Positions 1 to 4,803 of a stretch of 6,612 nucleotides of DNA are shown in pieces. The DNA comes from Cenarchaeum sp. SB0662_bin_33 (GTDB lineage Archaea > Thermoproteota > Nitrososphaeria > Nitrososphaerales > Nitrosopumilaceae). The DNA is taken from the NCBI GenBank assembly GCA_009840065.1, contig VXON01000135.1, forward strand, positions 1 through 6,612, given 5' to 3'. The notes under the pieces were generated by a model. That model did not search any database and had not been told where the DNA came from. It was given only the letters and a program-made list of their open reading frames with translations. The number at the start of each line of letters is the position of its first letter. Within the stretch, counting starts at the first letter, position 1. Position numbers and translations under genes: made by a program.

Positions 1-153
1 CAATGTAATTTCATCACATCTGGACGCACCCCATGCGCACATTTCCATCTACTGGAGATAGTAGCGACCATATATGCAACCTGTAATGTACGCGGCGTAA
101 ATCCATACCATTTCGTAAAGGATTATCTTGATGGTAATATAGATATGATTCCA
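1..153. other. Left-edge segment without a supportable gene
   Basis: No convincing gene is visible. On the minus strand one frame is open from about position 122 to the window edge, with an internal ATG at 71 (protein starts MVATISSRWKC). It could be the 5' end of a gene that continues to the left. No Shine-Dalgarno or TATA box of good quality precedes this ATG, and about 24 codons are too few to judge. A second minus frame continues for about 34 codons past the stop codon of the ORF ending at 154. The region may be decayed sequence. Confidence 0.3.
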
Positions 154-480
154 CTACCGCAGGAATCCATGGTTCCAGCTTGTGTCAACACATAATGTTT
201 GTGTATCATCACTAGGAATGCTAAATGTGATGAGCACATGTATTGCGGACAGTATAATTTTTCTTCCATCTGCATCACGAATTTGGCTAGCTTCACACAT
301 TGCATATTCATAAATTTTGATCATATGCCCCAGTATCCACCAAACATCATGCGTACATAAAACACTCAGTTCTTCAGAGCATTTAGCCTTTCCATACCCA
401 ACTTCCCATTGCAGAGCTGTTACAAAAAATAATACTATAACGGAAACAAAGTTGTATACTTGATCAGGCCGGCATTGCAT
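154..480 (-). CDS. Hypothetical small secreted or membrane-anchored protein
   Basis: This 108-aa ORF has an ATG start and is not recognised as any family. Residues 10-24 form a hydrophobic segment (FVSVIVLFFVTALQW) that could be a signal peptide or single membrane anchor, although the preceding stretch carries only one basic residue (R4). The rest would then lie outside the cell. It carries cysteines at 34, 42, 62 and 97, which could form disulfides, and an IYEYAM stretch at 56-61. The first 46 bp overlap the 58-aa ORF at 435-611, so at most one of the two starts may be right. Alternatively both ORFs are pieces of one frameshifted gene. It lies last in a same-strand run behind the LON-domain and PEFG-CTERM genes. 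No clear Shine-Dalgarno is seen. It is real only if homologues exist. Confidence 0.35.
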   Translation of the reverse strand: MQCRPDQVYNFVSVIVLFFVTALQWEVGYGKAKCSEELSVLCTHDVWWILGHMIKIYEYAMCEASQIRDADGRKIILSAIHVLITFSIPSDDTQTLCVDTSWNHGFLR

Positions 481-611
481 CCATGCGTAAAATACAATCT
501 TTTGTCTGTAGAGACAGGCATGATCTGACCAAATACCTTGGCTACAGTGTAAACTTCCGCAATCTCACAGCTGGCGACTTTAAATCCATCACATTTTGAA
601 TACTTGGCCAT
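435..611 (-). CDS. Hypothetical 58-aa protein overlapping the PEFG-CTERM gene end
   Basis: This short minus-strand ORF runs from ATG at 611 to TAG at 435 and encodes 58 residues (starts MAKYSKCDGFKVASC). It has three cysteines (7, 15, 45) and a balanced, soluble-looking composition with no membrane segment. Its start lies 23 bp inside the 3' end of the PEFG-CTERM gene in another frame, the usual layout for translational coupling. An AGGGG lies about 11 nt before the ATG, slightly far for a Shine-Dalgarno. Its 3' end overlaps the 108-aa ORF by 46 bp. I recognise no family. Either this is a true coupled small gene, or it is the front half of a gene broken by a frameshift into the following ORF, or it is chance. 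Confidence 0.3.
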   Translation of the reverse strand: MAKYSKCDGFKVASCEIAEVYTVAKVFGQIMPVSTDKRLYFTHGCNAGLIKYTTLFPL

Positions 612-1914
612 ACGGCAGTATGCCCCTAGTGAGTATTAGAAGAGTCATAACCGATATTATTAATACAAAAAATACACCAAACTCGGGCGCCACAGCAAAG
701 TAAAACTCCACACTTTGATCAGTCCCCCGAATATTCTCTATTCTTACTGTGGCAGTCCCACCCTGCTCTTCAGAGAAAGTAAATTCTTGAAAATCGCCGC
801 CAATCTGGGCCACACCGGATGTCTTGTATAACTCACTATTATCCTGTAATATTATAAAATCATAGGCAGAATTTCTAATTGTTTCGCCCGTGTAAGCATC
901 CCGGATGGTAAAGATAAACTTGGTCTCCTGTTCAGGGAGTACGACCTCAGGCTCCCATGTCATGTCCACCTGAAAATCACCATTACGGGAGTAGGCGCTC
1001 AGTTGGCTGCGGATATCCTGTGTCTTTTCAAGCGTGAATGCCATTGTGTCAGGAGTTGCATCCGATGACCTATCCATCCGGGATTTTATTATGTTTATGT
1101 GATCCTGGAGTATTACAAAGTGTACGGTGCGTTCATCAATATTAGTAAAGTCATCCACGGTGACCGACGAGCGAAACAATGTCACATTATTTATCTTTCC
1201 AATATAGCCCCGGGTTGCAAACTCTTCGAAATCTTTGGGAAAATGAACCTCCTGATGTATTACCGGAATATGAGATATACGGGATGCGGACCAGTCAAAG
1301 GGCATCTCAAAGGTTATCCTACCCAAATCGGCATCATACTGCAAATTGGATATACGATCAAAGTATGATTTTGTGGTAAACTGTATGCTTTGGTTGTTTA
1401 TTCCCATACCAGTGTGTATATCTTCATCAAGTACCAGCAAATCCAGAATATGTAGTGTGTCATCAGTTATGTCCACTCCATTTATTGATATGGGTCGTAC
1501 ATGTATTGTGTACAAGCCCCCGACATCAAAGAATGGGCCGCGAATCTCAACACCGTCGGCATCCGCCGATATAACACCATCCTGGCGCTGCGCATCTATG
1601 ATGGTGTCACCCTGTCTGTAACCCATATGTAGCGCAGCCACACCACCGGGCGCAAAAAATGTGTCCTGGAATATATACTCACCTGTGTGTACTATACCCA
1701 GCCATAGCACGGCATCAGATATGTCATCGCCGGCGGCCTCGTCTATTGTGACGGTGAGTCGTCCTGAGTCATCACTAAATTCTGTCGGCATCTCTGCGGT
1801 GATATCATACGAGGTGCCATTGATATTCACAGTAAGAGAGTCAAAACCAAGCCCGTGGCCATATGCTAAAGGAACGACTCCTGCTGTGAGCAGTACCAAC
1901 AATAGAATGCGCAG
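589..1914 (-). CDS. PEFG-CTERM surface protein, secreted and membrane-anchored
   Basis: This protein is predicted to be exported, anchored at the C-terminus and exposed on the cell surface. Its specific role is unknown. From the CTG at 1914 it is 441 aa: M-R-I, a hydrophobic core (LLLVLLTAGVVPLA) and a likely signal-peptidase site near residue 19. A long acidic beta-rich ectodomain follows (about 20-405) with three N-glycosylation sequons (NGT, NQS, NVT). PEFG lies at 410-413, followed by a membrane helix (about 414-429) and a short tail with R and K. PEFG-CTERM is a thaumarchaeal sorting signal thought to be processed by an archaeosortase, which is not encoded here. The 13-residue tail after the helix is longer than usual. 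The first conventional start, TTG at 1902, removes the only basic residue of the signal peptide and lies 19 nt from the Shine-Dalgarno, so CTG is preferred. The gene begins directly after the LON-domain stop codon and must share its transcript. Confidence 0.85.
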   Translation of the reverse strand: MRILLLVLLTAGVVPLAYGHGLGFDSLTVNINGTSYDITAEMPTEFSDDSGRLTVTIDEAAGDDISDAVLWLGIVHTGEYIFQDTFFAPGGVAALHMGYRQGDTIIDAQRQDGVISADADGVEIRGPFFDVGGLYTIHVRPISINGVDITDDTLHILDLLVLDEDIHTGMGINNQSIQFTTKSYFDRISNLQYDADLGRITFEMPFDWSASRISHIPVIHQEVHFPKDFEEFATRGYIGKINNVTLFRSSVTVDDFTNIDERTVHFVILQDHINIIKSRMDRSSDATPDTMAFTLEKTQDIRSQLSAYSRNGDFQVDMTWEPEVVLPEQETKFIFTIRDAYTGETIRNSAYDFIILQDNSELYKTSGVAQIGGDFQEFTFSEEQGGTATVRIENIRGTDQSVEFYFAVAPEFGVFFVLIISVMTLLILTRGILPYGQVFKM

Positions 1915-2613
1915 TTACTTTACCTCCAGTAGGTTCTCTACCTGCTGTATTAGTGTGTCTAGCGTCTTGGCCTCTAGTATTGGTTGCAGGTCCTGAGGGC
2001 CCGAAGAGCCTAGCGCCGCTAAGGCATACACATACTCTAATGTAGGCATGTCGGTTACCATGTCATACTGCTGTAGTAACAAATCCAATGACTGAAAGTC
2101 CACCCATTTTTCAGAGGTGTGTTGAATCATCTTCTTCCAAGATTCCACCATATGCTTCCATTGTGATTCAGATACATTCTGATCAATATCAGGTATTATG
2201 TCGACACTTGCCTGTATGTACATCTTGCCGGGGTTTGAAGACTTGTATGCATCAAAGAATCGCTGATGTCCCTCTAACGTGTCTGGGTCATAGTCAGATG
2301 GCAGAGCAACGGATGGCGGGATTATCTCTTGTATATGAAACCTGCTTCGGCCCACAGTATCTATATGTATATTCAGCCCGTCCAGATTTGTATCCCTACA
2401 TCGAATTATCTTGGTGATTGTACCAATACTACATGGCGACTGCCAGCCTGCAACATTCCCCGGGCCTATAAGACATACGCCAAAGAGACCATCACCTAGC
2501 ATGCAGTCTTCCACCATCTGCTTGTAGCGTGGTTCAAATATGTTCAATGATAATTCCTGCCGGGGGAACAAGACTACATTTAATGGAAATATGGGCAGTA
2601 TGCGTCGGTTCAT
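1915..2613 (-). CDS. Stand-alone LON substrate-binding-domain protein
   Basis: This 232-aa protein resembles the N-terminal substrate-recognition domain of Lon protease, without the AAA+ ATPase or Ser-Lys protease domains. Visible family motifs are LPIFPLNVVLFP (6-17), LNIFEPRYKQM (23-33), a FGVCLI strand in the mid-40s, a PCSIGTI turn near 60-66 and GRSRFHIQE near 88-96. Together these give the beta-barrel half of the fold, followed by a mostly helical C-terminal part to the end. Free-standing LON-domain proteins are widespread in bacteria and archaea, usually with unknown function. Peptide or protein binding is inferred from Lon. It is probably cytoplasmic, since there is no signal peptide. 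It is the first gene of an operon with the PEFG-CTERM protein, whose start abuts its stop codon. The ATG at 2613 has no Shine-Dalgarno but sits about 25 nt from a TATA box, so a leaderless mRNA is likely. Confidence 0.85.
   Translation of the reverse strand: MNRRILPIFPLNVVLFPRQELSLNIFEPRYKQMVEDCMLGDGLFGVCLIGPGNVAGWQSPCSIGTITKIIRCRDTNLDGLNIHIDTVGRSRFHIQEIIPPSVALPSDYDPDTLEGHQRFFDAYKSSNPGKMYIQASVDIIPDIDQNVSESQWKHMVESWKKMIQHTSEKWVDFQSLDLLLQQYDMVTDMPTLEYVYALAALGSSGPQDLQPILEAKTLDTLIQQVENLLEVK
1922..1927 (-). promoter_or_regulatory. Shine-Dalgarno site GGAGGT that decides the PEFG-CTERM start
   Basis: On the minus strand, GGAGGT lies inside the last codons of the LON-domain gene. It is followed by the 7-nt spacer AAAGTAA, which includes the upstream stop codon TAA, and then CTG. 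GGAGGT is a full match to the archaeal anti-Shine-Dalgarno, and 7 nt is ideal spacing. The next usable start (TTG at 1902) is 19 nt away, which is too far. The site therefore points to initiation at CTG and to coupling between the two genes. Confidence 0.75.
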
Positions 2614-2633
2614 ACAGGGCGTAATGTGGTGTC

Positions 2634-2641
2634 ATAATATA
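2634..2641 (-). promoter_or_regulatory. TATA box of the LON-domain operon
   Basis: TATATTAT on the minus strand is centred about 25 nt before the ATG at 2613, the distance expected between an archaeal TATA box and a transcription start at the initiator codon. The adjoining upstream 8 bp, where the TFB recognition element should lie, are the left direct repeat of the inserted element at 2642-2825. The promoter therefore borders foreign sequence. Confidence 0.6.
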
Positions 2642-2825
2642 TGATTGATGGTTCCTCCTGTAAAGACGAAGGATTTTTTGGATTATCCAAATTTTGCCAA
2701 AAGTAGTAATGTGTCTATCTGCTTGGAAGGTGTTCTATATACAAAATACTCGAATCATACTCCCAACACCATCAACTATATTGCAAGGACAAATCTTTTG
2801 TTCGTGCGGGAGGAACCTGATTGAT
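2642..2825. mobile_element. MITE-like element with terminal inverted repeats and 8-bp target duplication
   Basis: Seen directly: an 8-bp direct repeat TGATTGAT at 2642-2649 and 2818-2825 brackets a 168-bp segment (2650-2817). The segment begins GGTTCCTCC and ends GGAGGAACC, a perfect 9-bp inverted repeat. With the inner bases included, the arms extend to about 27 bp (2650-2676 against 2791-2817), with 20 of 27 positions complementary. No ORF of useful length lies inside. An 8-bp duplication immediately outside inverted ends is the classic mark of a transposition event, and the length fits a miniature non-autonomous element. Families that make 8-bp duplications include IS6, ISL3, IS66 and IS256. 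I cannot assign one, and no transposase is in the window. The alternative is a structured plus-strand RNA, because five of the seven non-Watson-Crick positions would be G-U pairs in that RNA. No second copy is present in the window. Confidence 0.7.
2677..2691. repeat. 15-bp near-perfect palindrome inside the element
   Basis: TTTGGAT, one T, then ATCCAAA forms a 7-bp inverted repeat with a single central base, just inside the left terminal repeat. A one-base loop is too tight for a stable RNA hairpin, so a dimeric protein-binding site or a subterminal repeat of the element is more likely. A second, looser inverted pair (GGTGTT at 2729-2734 and AACACC at 2765-2770) lies further in. Confidence 0.5.
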
Positions 2826-2847
2826 GGTAGGAGTTTGGCTTCGCGTT

Positions 2848-3891
2848 TTACGCTTCTGTCGGTAGTATAAGTTTTGACATTACTGTTTTGTGGTCTATGC
2901 CCTGCTCCACAGCAAAGGATATGGCTGCCAGGTTTCTGATCTCGTATGCGGTCAGCTTGGTTATGCCGATTATGGTGGCAAAGCTAAACATTCTTGTAAA
3001 TGATTTGATGGAGGTTGTGTAAATCTCCCTCTCCAGTGCCCTCTCAAACTCAGCTACCGCATCCATCTCGTTCTCCGTTTGTGGTATTAGGTGTCTGTAT
3101 TTGGAGTTGGATACTTCGTTGAGCGCATCACGCACATCTCCGGCCGCCATCATCTTGGAGAGTAGATCCCGGGGCGCAGATTGTGTGGGTGGAACCAACA
3201 AGTCCTCCATTGTAGACTCATCCAGACCCCAAAACTTTCCCCGAATAACACTCAATAAATTATACGAGTCTAGATCAGGGGATACTATCTTTATCACATG
3301 CCGATCTCGAGACTGTCGTAATGCCCGGCTCAGATTCTGGTATACTATCTTGTCAAAGTATGTATCAAACACTTGTATGTTCCCAACATCCGAATATGCG
3401 GCGGCAGCCCGGGAGACATCATCTCCAAACTTTGTCGAGCTTAGACTGGCTACGGCCTCCTCCAAATCCTTTGCCACTAGGGCTTTTATAACAACATCAC
3501 GCTGCTTCACAAGCTCTTCGGCGCGTAGATTGATGTAGGACTCTATGTCCTCCTGAGCCTTGCCCAAAACCTTGCCCTTCAGTATGGCCTTGAGGTTCGT
3601 AACTATGAATCTCATATAGTACGCATCCAGTATGGGAGAGTTGCCTACCGTCTTTGTTATGCCATAATGTAATGATGCCAGGTGGCCGCGAATCACCGAC
3701 TCTATGCCATGCGCCGTGTATGGTTTTGGTATGTCGGCCATAACCGGCTCATATTTTGTGTTTCTTAGACGGGTTATCAACTCATCTAAATTTCGAGACT
3801 CGGCCAGTGTTTGATAGTCATCTCTGATGAACAGCTTGCCCCTCTGGCTGTATGACTTTACCGATGCGTAGACATTTTTGCTATTACCCAT
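2848..3891 (-). CDS. atpC: A/V-type ATP synthase subunit C (AC39/NtpC family)
   Basis: Subunit C is the funnel-shaped spacer that couples the central stalk (D/F) to the membrane rotor ring in the archaeal A-type ATP synthase, on the cytoplasmic face of the membrane. The protein is 347 aa, a normal full length. It is nearly all helical and shows the family's repeated pattern of K/R-L, Y, L-x-x-A/S-x-x-L-x-x-L. This is seen near residues 8-50 (YASVKSYSQRGKLF, then ELITRLRNTKYEP), again in the middle (YNLLSVIRGKFWGL), and at the C-terminus (YEIRNLAAISFAVEQGI), which is close to the family's final motif. ATG at 3891 is chosen because an archaeal TATA-like box lies about 26 nt upstream, which implies a leaderless transcript. 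No other ATPase subunit is next to it, so in this genome subunit C stands apart from the rest of the complex. Whether it belongs to the A-type or the transferred V-type thaumarchaeal ATPase cannot be decided by eye. Confidence 0.88.
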   Translation of the reverse strand: MGNSKNVYASVKSYSQRGKLFIRDDYQTLAESRNLDELITRLRNTKYEPVMADIPKPYTAHGIESVIRGHLASLHYGITKTVGNSPILDAYYMRFIVTNLKAILKGKVLGKAQEDIESYINLRAEELVKQRDVVIKALVAKDLEEAVASLSSTKFGDDVSRAAAAYSDVGNIQVFDTYFDKIVYQNLSRALRQSRDRHVIKIVSPDLDSYNLLSVIRGKFWGLDESTMEDLLVPPTQSAPRDLLSKMMAAGDVRDALNEVSNSKYRHLIPQTENEMDAVAEFERALEREIYTTSIKSFTRMFSFATIIGITKLTAYEIRNLAAISFAVEQGIDHKTVMSKLILPTEA

Positions 3892-3911
3892 ATGTCGCTG
3901 AACGGCTGAGT

Positions 3912-3920
3912 CAATTTTAA
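3912..3920 (-). promoter_or_regulatory. TATA-like box of the ATP synthase subunit C gene
   Basis: TTAAAATTG on the minus strand, within ACATTAAAATTGAC, is centred about 25 nt before the ATG at 3891. There is no Shine-Dalgarno, so transcription probably starts at or just before the start codon. The repeated word AATTGCGTA lies immediately upstream, next to the expected TFB site. Confidence 0.5.
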
Positions 3921-3925
3921 TGTTT

Positions 3926-4014
3926 TACGCAATTAACTAGGTCGTGCCTATTTTTTCAAGTGGAAATTACCTTTTATCTGTAGATGCCGCACTTAACAGA
4001 CTAGGTACGCAATT
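3926..4014. repeat. Permuted short repeats in the 133-bp gap upstream of subunit C
   Basis: Two words each occur twice in the same orientation: TACGCAATT at 3926-3934 and 4006-4014, and ACTAGGT at 3936-3942 and 4000-4006. Their order is swapped between the two copies (9-mer then 7-mer, later 7-mer then 9-mer). No inverted ends are present, so it does not look like an insertion. The copy nearest the gene abuts the TATA region, which is compatible with a regulator-binding site, but function is unproven. Confidence 0.45.
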
Positions 4015-4024
4015 CCAGCACACA

Positions 4025-4705
4025 TCACTCCCTGTAAACAATGTTGTCAAGCAGCTTTCGTATATTCTTCCGTTGGGCATACTCTAATTTTGTAAAATTT
4101 TTCAACAAGTCATTACATATGAGAAGTGTCTCATCCTTTAGGCGGGATAATTTCTTGAGATCAAGGGGTAGAAGATCTATCTTTTGCTCACACCACGCCT
4201 CCACATACCGCTCCATCATGTAGCCAAAGAGGAGGGGAGTCCCTACCAGCAGGCTCATTGATTCTTTATTTACAACATCATCATCAGCCAGTATCTGCCT
4301 CACTAGTGATTCCCGCATGGTAACCTCACGGACAGAGAGCGCCACCATGATGCCCTTCTTTGTAAGTTCATAGTACGGGCTGCCCTGCTCCTGAACCGCC
4401 TTAGGGCCCCGTTTTGTGGGCAGTCGTCCACTCTCCCTAACCAGATCCAGCGGCTTCATGATATTATCTATGTCATTGAATATGCCCGGATAAACGGTCT
4501 GCCATCTAAGATTGTTAATCTGCGCCATATTCTTAGCTAGGCCGATGCGGGTCCTGTCCGCAGGGTCGGGACTCTCTGCTAGTATGCGTATTATACACCT
4601 CTGTCGCCACGCCCTCACTGTTACCTTGCCTTCCTGCGTCTTCAATCTCTCAAATATCGCCAAATCAAACTTATTCATGGTATCATCATATATTGAAATA
4701 TACAT
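4025..4705 (-). CDS. Winged-helix-type protein, candidate transcriptional regulator
   Basis: This 226-aa soluble protein has no signal peptide or membrane segment. Residues about 30-125 look like a winged helix-turn-helix: helix RQRCIIRILAES, helix RIGLAKNM, a long helix around WQTVYPGIFNDIDNIMKPL, then a basic wing (SGRLPTKRGPKA) closing with YYELTKKGI. The LTxxG ending is typical of archaeal winged-helix domains. The C-terminal half (about 130-226) is helical and charged and may serve for dimerisation or sensing. No specific family name is recognised. It is divergent from amt across an AT-rich gap, so control of ammonium uptake and/or of itself is a reasonable inference. The start is uncertain: ATG at 4705, or the internal ATG at 4678, which gives MNKFDLAIFERL and removes nine residues. 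TATA-like sequences fit either. Direct DNA binding is inferred from fold cues only. Confidence 0.6.
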   Translation of the reverse strand: MYISIYDDTMNKFDLAIFERLKTQEGKVTVRAWRQRCIIRILAESPDPADRTRIGLAKNMAQINNLRWQTVYPGIFNDIDNIMKPLDLVRESGRLPTKRGPKAVQEQGSPYYELTKKGIMVALSVREVTMRESLVRQILADDDVVNKESMSLLVGTPLLFGYMMERYVEAWCEQKIDLLPLDLKKLSRLKDETLLICNDLLKNFTKLEYAQRKNIRKLLDNIVYRE

Positions 4706-4803
4706 TTCATTATAGTATATTATGATTAGAATGTATATTAACTTTTTTTTTATATTAAATATTTTACTTTATACTTAAATAACTTTAACACGCAAAAGTG
4801 ATA
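4706..4803. promoter_or_regulatory. AT-rich divergent promoter region between the winged-helix gene and amt
   Basis: The gap is strongly AT-rich, with a T9 run (4743-4751), the palindrome AAATATTT (4757-4764), ACTTTA repeated at 4766-4771 and 4782-4787, and several TATA-like words on both strands. On the minus strand, TATA-like words near 4717 and 4736 could serve the winged-helix gene. Both genes must be expressed from here, so it is the place to look for operator sites. Confidence 0.6.
4774..4782 (+). promoter_or_regulatory. TATA-like box of amt
   Basis: CTTAAATAA is centred about 26 nt before the ATG at 4804 and only about 20 nt before the GTG at 4798. This favours ATG 4804 as the start and a leaderless mRNA. 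There is no Shine-Dalgarno before either codon. Confidence 0.55.

Noticed and set aside
123..311. 62-codon minus-strand open frame overlapping the 108-aa ORF
   Set aside because: It is nearly nested in a longer frame, with no start signal and an odd Met/Cys/His-rich composition. It cannot be supported as a gene.
589..1902. TTG at 1902 as the start of the PEFG-CTERM protein
   Set aside because: It is 19 nt from the only Shine-Dalgarno and gives a signal peptide without its basic residue. The CTG at 1914 fits both criteria.
2741..2760. CGAATC within ACTCGAATCAT resembles the tRNA T-loop GTTCGAATC
   Set aside because: No acceptor, D or anticodon stems can be built around it on either strand.
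2614..2847. CRISPR array or tandem repeat in the intergenic region
   Set aside because: Only two copies of TGATTGAT exist, and they bracket inverted ends. There is no regular repeat-spacer structure.
3101..3538. 145-codon plus-strand open frame opposite the ATPase subunit C gene
   Set aside because: It is fully inside a well-supported gene on the other strand and has a low-complexity Ser/Arg/Thr composition typical of an antisense shadow.
3938..3956. TAGG-loop-CCTA hairpin followed by six T on the plus strand, like an intrinsic terminator
   Set aside because: The stem is only 4 bp, and no plus-strand gene leads into it. All neighbouring genes are on the minus strand.
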